Source of the DNA: Diaporthe sp. PMI_573
Lineage: Eukaryota > Ascomycota > Sordariomycetes > Diaporthales > Diaporthaceae
NCBI GenBank assembly: GCA_021399435.1
Contig: JAJTUP010000032.1
Location: 496,001-560,000 of the forward strand
Length of the DNA stretch: 64,000 nt
Direction of reading: 5' to 3'
Each line of letters starts with the position of its first letter. The stretch's first letter is position 1. The notes beneath the pieces are model-generated. The model had not been told where the DNA came from, made no database searches, and saw only the letters and a list, made by a program, of their open reading frames with translations. The translations under genes and the position numbers were made by a program. Below are positions 39,201 to 49,667 of this stretch, one piece after another.

Positions 39201-40440
39201 TCCGTCGAGCCGGGGGTTTATTTTTTTTTTTTGGATGGGGTTCACCAAGCGGTTGGACCGTTGCTTGTCGATAAAGCCATTGACGCATGTACCGGTACCT
39301 CAATGGATGACGCGCGTGTGGAGCTCTTTCCCCAGTCAGTTTAAGAGCGGCAAGGCTCTCTCCTCCCTCGACACTTGGAAGGCGGTGACGGTGACGGCAG
39401 CTGCCCAGGTGATGCGAGTGATTTTTTTTTTAACATGATGGCAAGCCCTGCATCGGTTTGGGATCCATTTCAGTGCGTATTTTGGTAAGTCTTGGGAACT
39501 TGGAAAGCGCAAACCCAGTATGGGAACTGCAATACAGTAACTGGCAAATTGTGGCAATGTTGCTGTGCAGTTGCCACGGCTTCTAGAACTGACGTTCCAA
39601 GGAAGGAGGGGCCCCTGGTGTTCTTTGGTACAAAGGGCAGGCAGGAACGTGGGAAAAAAAGTTCGCGTGGGGCTAGGGTCCCCCGCGGCCAGTCGACAGG
39701 TCGACCCCCCTTGGCAAAAATGCAGGCATCCCTGCACACCCTCGGGCAGAACGGGCTGGACAAGTTTGTTGGGAATCGAAATTGAATTTCGGTGGATTGG
39801 TTCAACACGTCCCTTACCATACAGCCGGACTTTGATTTGATGTGCTGTGCTGTGCTGTGCTGCAAGGCTAGGCAAGGACCAAGGGAAACTGTTTCTGAAC
39901 GCCCCCGGCATTACTGATCGCTCCGCTTGTCCTCGAGGTTGTTGGTCGAAGCCCTGCCGGAAGGAAGAGAAAAAGAAGTCGACGAGCAGCAACAACATCC
40001 ACTTGGGGCCACCCACCTTTGTGTAGCTTTCCTCTCCCTCCTTCCCCCTCAATCGATAACTTTGGACCCTGCCCCGCCGTTCGTCCAAGTTGCAACCACC
40101 ACCATACTTGCCTTGCTCACTTGATCTATTCATCGTCCTCTCTAACATCCTCCCTGTTCCTCTTTCTCCCACCACAACCACACTCCTCTTCGGCCCCAAT
40201 CCAGTGCGCCAACATCTTCGCTTCGTGTGGCCTCCAGCCTTCTTTCCACTGCGTGTTCACCGCGATAGAGTTTTGCACTCGCTGCTCTTGACTGAGTATT
40301 TCGAGTAATCTTCGAGACGAAGAGACACGAGTTGTAAGCTGCACCCTAGCGCCGACTCTTTCTCCAAGCCGTGGTGATCGTTGCTGACCGTCTCCTGAAG
40401 ATATCCGTAGAGTTCATAGACGATACCCCCCTTTTTCACC
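36267..40440. promoter_or_regulatory. divergent FAS2/FAS1 intergenic region
   Basis: About 4.2 kb separates the two start codons. I see no gene inside it: open frames on both strands are short and biased. It must contain both promoters. The part next to FAS1 (40020..40300) is strongly CT-rich, typical of a fungal leader. A homopolymer run of T occurs at about 39220..39231, another at 39422..39431, and a GTGCT/TGCTG pentamer repeat at about 39840..39862. Confidence 0.5.
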
Positions 40441-43400
40441 ATGTACGGCACGGGTACTGGCGCTCAGACGGGCGTGTCGACCCCTCGGTCTTCCGCCTCC
40501 CTCCGACCTCTGACCGTCTCGCACGGCACTCTCGAGACCTCCTTCCTCATCCCTACAAGCCTCCACTTCCACGCCCTACAACTAAAAGACCGCTTCAGTG
40601 CGAGTCTCCCACCACCAACCGACGAGCTTGCGCAAGATGACGAGCCATCTTCCACCCCGGAGCTGGTGGCCAGGTACATGGGCTTCATTGCCCAAGAGGT
40701 CGAGAAGGGCGAGGATGATTCCCAGGGCTCCTACGAGGATGTGCTCAAGCTGATTCTCAACGAGTTTGAGCGGGCCTTCCTCCGCGGCAACGATGTCCAC
40801 GCCTTGGTTGCAACCCTGCCCGGTATCGACGTAAAGAAGTCAGAAGTTCTTCGCAGCTACTACGCCGCCAGGTCGGTCCTGAACAGGGCCGTCCGCCCCC
40901 ATCAGTCCGCCCTCTTCCGCGCGTCTGAGGAGGGAGATGCCTCGATCTACAACATTTTTGGTGGCCAGGGCAACATTGAGGAGTACTTTGAGGAGCTGCG
41001 GGAGCTGTGGCAGACCTACCCATCCTTCGTTGGGGACCTCATCTTGGCCGCTGCCGAGCAGCTGCAAACTCTGGCCAACAACCCCTCGGCCGAGAAGCTC
41101 TTCACCAAGGGCCTGGACATCATGAACTGGCTGCAAAATCCAGAAGCCACCCCAGACGTCGATTACTTGATCACCGCTCCTGTGAGCTTCCCATTGATCG
41201 GACTCGTGCAGCTGGCGCATTACGAGGTCACCTGCAAGGCCCTCGGAATACACCCGGGCACGCTGAGGGAGCGGATCAGTGGTACCACTGGTCACTCCCA
41301 GGGCGTTGTGATGGCAGCTGCCACTGCCGCGGCCGATTCCTGGGAGACTTGGCCAGAAATCGTCAAGTCTTCCCTCTCGATCCTCTTCTGGATCGGAGCT
41401 CGCAGCCAGCAGACTTTCCCTCGGACGTCCATGACTCCTTCGGTGCTGCAGGACTCGATTGAGAACGGCGAGGGGACGCCCACGCCCATGCTGAGCATCC
41501 GCGACCTCTCGCAGGACCAGGTCCAAACGCACATCGATGCCACCAACAAGTACCTGCCCGCTGACCGACACATCGCCATCTCGCTCATCAACAGCCCGCG
41601 CAACATGGTCGTGACCGGACCTCCCATGTCCTTGTACGGTCTCAACTTGCAGCTCCGGAAGGTCAAGGCACCTACGGGTCTTGACCAGACACGAGTCCCG
41701 CACACGCAGCGCAAGGTTCGATTTGCCAACCGTTTCCTGCCCATTACTGCTCCGTTCCACAGCAAGTACCTCGCCGAGGCAACGTCTCTGATCGACGAAG
41801 ACCTCAAGAACATCAAGATCGATGTCGAGTCCCTCGCCATCCCCGTCTTTGACACCAACACTGGCAAGGACATCCGCGAGGAGGTCAAGGGCAACGTCGT
41901 CCCAACACTGATCCGCCTGATCACTCGCGATACTGTGAACTGGGAGAAGGCGACAGTCTTCGAGAACGCGACACATGTGCTGGATTTCGGTCCAGGTGGT
42001 GTTTCCGGCCTCGGCATCCTCACCAGCCGTAACAAGGAGGGCACCGGTGTCCGCGTCATTCTCGCTGGTACCGTCAACGGATCAGCCAACGACGTCGGCT
42101 ACAAGCCAGAGATCTTTGACCGTGATGAGGAGCATGCTGTGAAGTATGCCATCGACTGGGTGAAAGAGTATGGCCCGAGGTTGATCAAGAACTTCCAATG
42201 GCCAGACCTTTGTGGACACCAAGATGAGCAGGCTTCTGGGTATTCCCCCAGTCATGGTTGCCGGCATGGCCCCTTGCACTGTGGAATGGGACTTCGTTGC
42301 TGCCACGATGCAAGCTGGATATCACATTGAGCTGGCTGGAGGTGGGTACTTCGACCCTGGTATGATGACTACGGCGCTTCGCAAAATCGAGGGTGCCATC
42401 CCTGCCGGTCGTGGTATTGGCGTGAACCTCATCTATGTGAACCCGAGGGCCATGGCCTGGCAAATCCCCATGCTCGGCCGGCTTGCGGGCCGAGGGTGTG
42501 CCAATTGAGGGCCTCACCATTGGAGCCGGTGTTCCCTCCATCGAGGTTGCTCAAGAGTACATCGAGACCCTGGGTCTCAAGCACATTTCCTTCAAACCTG
42601 GCTCTTCTGAAGCCATTCAGGCCGTCATCAACATCGCCAAGGCGAACCCTACATTCCCTGTGATGCTCCAGTGGACTGGCGGCCGTGGCGGTGGCCACCA
42701 CTCGTTTGAAGACTTCCACCACCCGATCCTGCAGATGTACGGCAGGATTCGTCGCCAAGAGAACATCATCCTCGTTGCAGGCAGTGGTTTCGGCGGTGCT
42801 GAAGACACTTACCCATACATCACTGGAGAGTGGTCGAAGAAGTTTGGCTACCCCCCTATGCCTTACGACGGATGCCTCTTCGGTAGCAGAATGATGGTGG
42901 CCAAGGAAGCGCACACGAGCCCGGACGCCAAGAAGGCCATCGTTGAAGCCGAAGGTGTTGACGACAGCGAGTGGGAGAAGACATACGAGAGACCCACGGG
43001 TGGTGTTCTCACGGTCCGCTCTGAAATGGGCGAGGCCATTCACAAGCTCGCCACTCGCGGTGTTCGCTTCTGGGCTGAGATGGACCAAAAGATTTTCAGC
43101 ATCCCCAAGGAGAAGCGGATCGCTGAACTCAAAAAGAACCGCTCCTACATTATCAAGAAGCTCAACGAGGACTTCCAGAAAGTCTGGTTCGGCAAGAACA
43201 AGGCTGGTGAGGCGGTCGATCTGGACGACATGACCTACGGTGAGGTTGTGCGCAGACTGGTTGAGACTCTGTACGTGAAGCACCAGTCTCGCTGGATCGA
43301 TCCTACCTTTACCAAGTTGACTGGAGACGTCATCCACCGTGTGGAGGAGCGCTTCACGTCCACGACGGGCAAGCCCTCGCTTCTGCAGAGCTACTCCGAG

Positions 43401-46400
43401 CTTGCTGAGCCTTTCTCTGCCGTTGAGAAGATCCTGGCGCAGTATCCCGAGGCCGACAAGCAGATCATCAACGCCCAGGATGTTCAGTACTTCTTGAACC
43501 TGTGCATGAACCCATTCCAGAAGCCAGGTGCCATTCGTGCCGGTCTTCGATGACAACTTCGAGTTCTACTTCAAGAAGGATTCTCTCTGGCAATCTGAGG
43601 ATTTGGATGCCGTCATGGATCAAGACGTCGGTCGGACATGTATCCTGCAAGGACCAACGGCGGTCAAATACTCCAAGGTCGCCGACGAGCCTATCAAGCA
43701 GATTCTCGACGGCATCCACAATGGCCACATCAGCTACTTGACCCGCGACATGTACGGCAACGATGAGACCAAGATCCCTGTCATCGAGTACTTCGGCGGC
43801 AAGCTCGTTGACTCCGAGATTCCTATCGACTCCGAGGGTGTTACTGTGTCATATGATAACAACAAGAACACATACCGCGTCTCGAACTCGCCCACGGCAG
43901 TGCTGCCTTCCATCGAGGATTGGCTTGCGCTTCTGGCCGGACCAAAGCGTTCTTGGCGACACGCTCTCCTCCTGTCCGAGGTTGTCGTCCAAGGCCGGAA
44001 ATATCAGACAAACCCTATGAAGCGGATCTTTGCGCCTGCTCGAGGATTGTATGTTGAGATCTTGTACCCCAACACCCCAGACAAGACCAACATTGTTGTC
44101 AAGGAGCAACCCCGCCACAACCAGTACGTCAGTGTCATCGAGGTCAAGATGGAGGCAAACAACAAGATCGTGGTCAACATGGTTAAGGACACAACGGCCC
44201 TCGGCAAGCCGGCTTCGCTCCCTCTTGAGTTCATCTACCACCCTGAGGCTGGTTACGCACCCATCCACGAAGTTATGGAAGGACGCAATGACCGCATCAA
44301 GGAGTTCTACTGGCGAGCCTGGTTCGGTGACGAGAAATTGGACCTCGACGCCCTTGTTACTGGCAGGTTCGATGGTGGCAAAGCAACCGTCACAAGCGAG
44401 GCCATCAACGACTTCGTGCATGCTGTCGGCAACCACGGCGAAGCTTTCATTGATCGACCAGGGAAGATCATGTACGCGCCGATGGACTTCGCCATCGTCG
44501 TTGGTTGGAAGGCTATCACCAAGCCTATCTTCCCTCGCACCATTGACGGTGACTTGCTGAAGCTTGTCCACCTGTCGAACGAGTTCCGCATGATGCCTGG
44601 CGCCGAGCCGCTGAAGAAGGGCGACCAGCTGACAACCACTGCTCGTGTCAATACTGTCGTTAACCAGGAATCCGGAAAGATGGTCGAGGTCTGCGGCACC
44701 ATTGAGCGCGATGGCGAGGACGTCATGGAGGTGACATCTCAATTCCTCTACCGCGGTAACTACACCGACTTTGAGAACACCTTCCAGCGCAAGATCGAGA
44801 CGCCTATGCAGATTCACCTGGCCACCGCCAAGGACGTCGCCTGTCCTCAAGTCCAAGGAGTGGTTCCAGGTCGATGATAAGGCCCTTAACCTGGACCTCC
44901 TCGGCAAGGTCTTGACATTCCGTCTGGAGTCGCTCGTTCGTTACAAGACAAAGACTACCTACAGCAGCGTCGAGACCCGCGGCCAGGTGCTCCTTGAGCT
45001 TCCGACAAAGGAGATTGTCCAGGTTGCGTCTGTTGACTATTCGTCGGGCGTGTCGCACGGCAACCCAGTCATCGACTACCTCCAGCGTAACGGAGCATCT
45101 ATCGAGCAGCCTGTCATGTTCGAGAACCCAATTCCTCTGAGCGGAAAGACACCCCTGCAGCTCAGAGCTCCAGCGTCCAACGAAGGATATGCACGTGTGT
45201 CTGGTGACTACAACCCAATCCACGTTTCGCGAGTCTTCGCCACCTACGCCAACCTGCCCGGGACCATCACACACGGCATGTTCTCGAGCGCTGCTGTGCG
45301 AAGTCTCGTAGAGACCTGGGCGGCCGAGAACAACGTGGGTCGTGTCCGAAGCTTCCACGCTTCTCTTGTGGGCATGGTGCTGCCCAACGATGACATCCAG
45401 GTCAAGATGCAGCATGTGGGTATGGTGGCTGGACGCAAGATCATCAAGGTTGAGGCCAGCAACAAGGAGACCGAGGACAAGGTTCTTCTTGGTGAGGCCG
45501 AAGTCGAGCAGCCCGTGACAGCCTATGTCTTTACCGGCCAAGGCTCTCAGGAGCAAGGCATGGGTATGGATCTGTACAACAGCAGTCCTGTGGCCCAGGA
45601 GGTCTGGGACCGCGCAGACAAGTATCTCATGGACACCTATGGTAAGTTCTATCTCTTAATCCTTTACTCGTTACATCACACGCTGACGGCTGTAGGCTTC
45701 GCCATTACCAACATTGTCAAGAACAACCCCAAGGAGCTCACGATCCACTTCGGTGGTCCCCGCGGAAAGGCCATCCGGGCCAACTACATGGCAATGACCT
45801 TCGAGACGGTGGCAGCAGATGGCTCTATCAAGTCTGAGCGCATCTTCAACGAGATCAGCGAGAGTACCCCGTCCTACACATACAAGTCGCCCAGCGGTCT
45901 CTTGTCAGCAACCCAGTTCACACAGCCTGCTCTGACGCTCATGGAGAAGGCAAGCTTCGAGGACATGAAGGCGAAGGGCCTTGTCCCCCGCGACAACACC
46001 TTTGCTGGACACTCTCTTGGCGAGTACAGTGCTCTTGCCGCGCTGGCTGAGGTCATGCCAATCGAGTCCTTGGTCTCGGTCGTTTTCTACCGTGGTCTGA
46101 CGATGCAAGTCGCTGTCGAGCGCGATGCCTCGGGCCGCTCCAACTACTCCATGTGTGCCGTCAACCCCAGCCGAATCTCCAAGACCTTCAACGAGGAGGC
46201 GCTCCGGTTCGTTGTTGCCAATGTGGCCGAGGCGACAGGCTGGCTGCTGGAGATTGTCAACTTCAACATCGCCAACATGCAGTACGTGTGCGCTGGTGAC
46301 CTTCGTGCCCTGGACACGCTGGGATTCGTCTGCAACTTCCTCAAGGTGCAGAAGATCGACATCGAGAAGATGATGGGTGAGATGTCCATCGAAGAGGTGA

Positions 46401-46825
46401 AGAGCCACCTGGTTCAGATCATCCAGGAGGGTGCATCGCAGACGGAGAAGAAGCCAAAGCCTCTGGAGCTCGAGAGAGGATTCGCCACGATCCCCCTCAA
46501 GGGCATCGACGTGCCATTCCACTCGACATTCTTGCGCAGCGGTGTCAAGCCCTTCCGATCGTTCCTGCTCAAGAAGATCAACAAGACCACCATCGACCCG
46601 TCCAAGCTGGTGGGCAAGTACATCCCCAACGTCACGGCCAAGCCATTCGCCCTGACCAAGGAGTACTTTGAGGATGTCTACAAGCTGACCAACTCGCCCC
46701 GCATTGCCAATGTGCTGGCGAACTGGGATTCTTACCAAGGTGACGGTACCGGACCAGTCGAGGGTGTCAATGGCGCCACTGCTGTTAACGGCACCAACGG
46801 CACCAACGGTGTGCACTCGGATTAA
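40441..46825 (+). CDS. FAS1: fatty acid synthase subunit beta, with four +1 frame breaks
   Basis: The ATG at 40441 opens a conserved FAS1 that runs to TAA at 46823..46825, but the reading frame changes four times by one extra base: near 42193 (T), 42483 (T), 43527 (G) and 44841 (C or T). Each extra base looks like a duplication of its neighbour, and no intron signals exist there. Removing four bases and one genuine 54-bp intron (45642..45695, GTAAGT...TGTAG) would leave 2108 codons, the normal FAS1 length. Domains in corrected numbering: acetyltransferase (GHSQG, Ser286), FMN enoyl reductase from about residue 590, dehydratase (YNPIHV, His1593), malonyl/palmitoyl transferase (GHSLGE, Ser1839). 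The first break falls just before the reductase, so an uncorrected product would hold only the acetyltransferase part. Explanations are sequencing error, a disabled copy, or recoding. Confidence 0.93.
45642..45695 (+). other. in-frame, stop-free 54-bp intron in FAS1
   Basis: The donor GTAAGT and acceptor CTGTAG flank a segment with a GCTGAC branch-like site. Its length is a multiple of three and it has no stop in the FAS1 frame, so retention would insert 18 residues just before the transferase domain (between DTYG and FAITN). Consensus signals and its absence from the family favour removal. Confidence 0.75.
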
Positions 46826-46924
46826 ACTGGGTGCCGCAGAGCTAGAGTGAGGGCGGGCGACAAGATGTTGCCCAAAGCATGATTTTGGTAGTAAAAGCCT
46901 GGGTGCAGACAGGCATGGGCGACA

Positions 46925-47605
46925 CGCTTTCACTTTCAGTGTCGCCAACGGGTGTGTCCTGGGAAGGGTCCGGAGGTTGATCCAAAACCTTGTTGCCGCT
47001 TGCGCATGCCGTTCTTGCACCGGTTGGATGCTAGCTTCGGCCTCTGCCACCGCCGTTGCGACGGTCCGGAAAGCCCCCGTGATCGCCTGTGCTCCGACCA
47101 TCTGTGCCTTGTCCAGCCAAGCAGCTTCTCTAATGCCACATGAGTGCGCCCACACGCTGGACGCATAGTCCATGGTGGGAGCTACTGTTGCTACGAACAG
47201 TTGTCTCGCAATCCGCGGTGACAGCATCTTCAGTCTTCTCAGACACATAGCAGCCGAGAGCCCCTTTGCGGCGGCTCTAGCTATGTGTTCCTTGTACCGC
47301 AGTTTCGCGTCCATGACCACTCCCAGGATCTTGGCGCTCGCCTTGGGCTTGACTACTTTTCCTTTGATCATGAACGCTTTGTCGCTGGTACGCGCGGCGT
47401 TTCGCGTGAAATGCACGATGGTCGTCTTGTCTCCGTTGAACGTCGCACCGCTCCGTCTTTCCCAGCCCAGTGCTTCGTCTATAATTGATTGGATGCCGGC
47501 TCGATTCTCCTCCGCTGTTGGTCCCACCACCCAGGCTGAGTAGTCGTCCACGAATGCCATCGAACCACCTCTTGCGTTGATTCTTCTCTGCACCAAATCC
47601 CAGGC
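46925..47605 (-). mobile_element. LINE (non-LTR) reverse transcriptase fragment
   Basis: The minus-strand frame carries the reverse-transcriptase active-site segment FVDDYSAWVVGPT (the Y/F-x-D-D box), followed by a typical post-catalytic region (NGDKTTIVHFTRN, KILGVVMDAKLRYKEH, APTMDYASSVW). The fingers subdomain, endonuclease and 3' tail are missing. The right boundary lies near 47605, where the frame changes character just upstream of VQRRINARGG; the left boundary is about 100 bases beyond the FAS1 stop. The longer minus-strand frame that runs on into FAS1 antisense is not one gene. Tad/I-clade LINEs are the common source in ascomycetes. Confidence 0.75.
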
Positions 47606-47611
47606 AAAGCT

Positions 47612-48858
47612 TTGAGGGTCGCTTCCGAGGAGTCTGCTGCTCGCCGTAGAAAGCATGCTGCTTTCGAGGACGGTGGCTATAACCAATTCATGACAGGTCT
47701 ATATTCCTCTGCTGAGGAGTCTACTGTACTAAAGAAGGGGAAGCGCAGTGGAAGGAAGAGCGCCAAGGGTAGCACTGCTGGCAAAGAGTCTGAGTCTGCT
47801 GTTGCCGACGGACGGCGTTGGAATACAGGTCAGATTCTAGCCTCAGCTTCTTCTGAGGAGTCTGCTGTATCGAAGAAGGGGAAGCACCGTCATACTTGTA
47901 AATCCTGATACAATTCTGATACTGGTACATATCAGTATCAGTATCAGCTCCCTCACTATTCTGCGTCTTTTTCGCCATTTCAGAGGCTGGAATTGGTCAG
48001 AACGCGCTCGTGATACTAGCTCTTGGCTGTGGGACTTTGGCTATGATATTCAACGTCATGGCTTACGCAAATGGGCTTGCAAGTACTGTATCCTCGGAAA
48101 TCGTCCCATTATCGCGAGTTTTACCTCTTCAGGTCTCCAGAACGCGGCAAATCATCTATGGCGTGAGCACAAAACACCAGCACCAGAGGGAGAGAAAAGG
48201 AGCACAGCACAGCTCAAATCCGAAGGCGCACTGAAATCGAACCAGCCGACTATTGCATCTGTTTTGAAACTGGACGTCAACAAGCCTACGGAACAGAACA
48301 TCGCGAATAGCTTCATCTCACGCTTTGATAAGCAACACTTTCAGCGTATGCTAGTCGAGCTAATCGTCAGTAGCAACCAGTCATTTTCCTTCGCCGAGAA
48401 CCCCATCCTCCGAGAAATCTTCGACTATTTGAGTCCCTCCGTTTCGATCCAACGCGCCAACTTGAGTGCCAGGGCTGTCCGACATAAGATCATTCAAGAG
48501 TATAACCGCCACAAGCAGACGGTTATCGAGGTGCTGAGGAACTCCCCTGGAGCGCTTCATATCTCATTTGATGGCTGGACGTCTCGAAATAAGCTTGCCC
48601 TCTACGGTATTGCTTGTTTTTTCAGAGATGAGAAGAATCGGCCATGCAAAATCATGATTGGGGCTCCAGAGGCTCATCGTCACTTCGGCTCAACGATCGG
48701 TGGGGAGGTTCTCGACGTCCTACACACCTTTGGCGTGAGTCCAGAGAAGATTGGCTATTTCACGCTCGACAATGCTGAAAACAACGATACTGCAATGGAG
48801 GTCATAGGTGCTGAACTTGGGTTCGATGGCCGACTACGCCGAGGACGCTGTGACAACC
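47612..48858 (+). mobile_element. truncated hAT transposase (BED finger plus N-terminal half)
   Basis: The frame around 48010..48250 encodes a BED-type zinc finger (WACKYC, then a NHLWREH pair), and continues without break into a hAT transposase N-terminal half (FISRFDKQHFQRMLVELIV, later ISFDGWTSRNKLALYGIACF with the first catalytic Asp, and TLDNAENNDTAM). Similarity ends at RLRRGRC near 48858; the RNase-H-like C-terminal half and hAT dimerisation domain are absent. Upstream, 47612..47908 encodes a low-complexity piece with repeats of the type SEESAVSKKGK, probably the N-terminus of the same family, separated by stops. No terminal repeats were found. Confidence 0.7.
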
Positions 48859-49373
48859 ACCGCAGCGGAGAAGGTCAGGGCTCTGGAAGCCAACCTGGCA
48901 TAGCTGATGGCTACAATGGTTGTAGGGAAGGCCCAGATTCATCCGCGGCATCTTGGTGGGTAGAGGCTAGTGTGGATATCGAGGTTTCGGAAACGGTCAC
49001 AGAACTGACACGATTAGCAAACACTCACGAAGTCGCGGCGTTATCTGTTAGATGCGCACTGGTTATAGTAATTTCAGGGTAGGGTGAGTTCAGTATATCG
49101 CGATTCACAGGATAGGATTGATTGAAGATTGCAGTGTTCTTGCTCGTTCTGTTCGTGCGGGGGCGGCGGTCTTCTGACGTGTTCGGACAACAAACCGCTA
49201 GTATCGCTTCCTGCAATGCATATTGACGTCAATCTAAATCATCTTACCTCAGCAAGCTCAGGCCATTGTGGCTCACGTGCACTCCTCGAGCAAATGGCCT
49301 GAGGATTCTGTCATGGTGCTTACACTGGCTAGTCGACAATTTTCGCGCCTCCGAAGTATCACTCTTGTCCATA
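48859..49373. other. no gene seen between hAT fragment and MULE
   Basis: About 500 bases of sequence with stops in all frames, forming the left flank of the MULE insertion. Confidence 0.4.
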
Positions 49374-49381
49374 TCCATTAA

Positions 49382-49427
49382 GAATTCGGATATTCGCGCA
49401 CCCTTAATCGGATGGCGCGCACCTTTT
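49382..49427 (+). repeat. left terminal inverted repeat of the MULE
   Basis: 46 bases identical to the reverse complement of 52415..52460. It begins GAATTCGG and ends CACCTTTT. Confidence 0.92.
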
Positions 49428-49667
49428 GCTTAGTAAGCAGAGCTGCAGCCAATCAGAACGCTCTATTTCACATCGTCACCACCCCAACAGAGTGCGTTTT
49501 GCAGCCTCACCGTGATGCCCAGCCAAACCTCCTCTGCCCACCAACACTAAACCACCCACCCACCATCCACACATCGTGATATCGATTAAATACTTCCCGG
49601 AATCGATCAATTCGGCATCAAAGACATACTTTAGCTATCCAGATATCAAATCCGGGTCGTTGTAGCG

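Noticed and set aside
40840..41976. A 378-residue minus-strand frame
   Set aside because: Antisense of the FAS1 acetyltransferase region; no domain.
42193..44842. Tiny introns as the cause of the FAS1 frame shifts
   Set aside because: Only one base is in excess at each site and no GT/AG pair fits.
30562..46825. FAS pair as part of a secondary-metabolite cluster
   Set aside because: No polyketide synthase, P450 or cluster regulator is nearby, and the alpha subunit resembles the housekeeping form closely.
45905..47686. A 593-residue minus-strand frame
   Set aside because: It joins a LINE reverse-transcriptase fragment to the antisense of FAS1; the two parts are unrelated and only the LINE part is supported.
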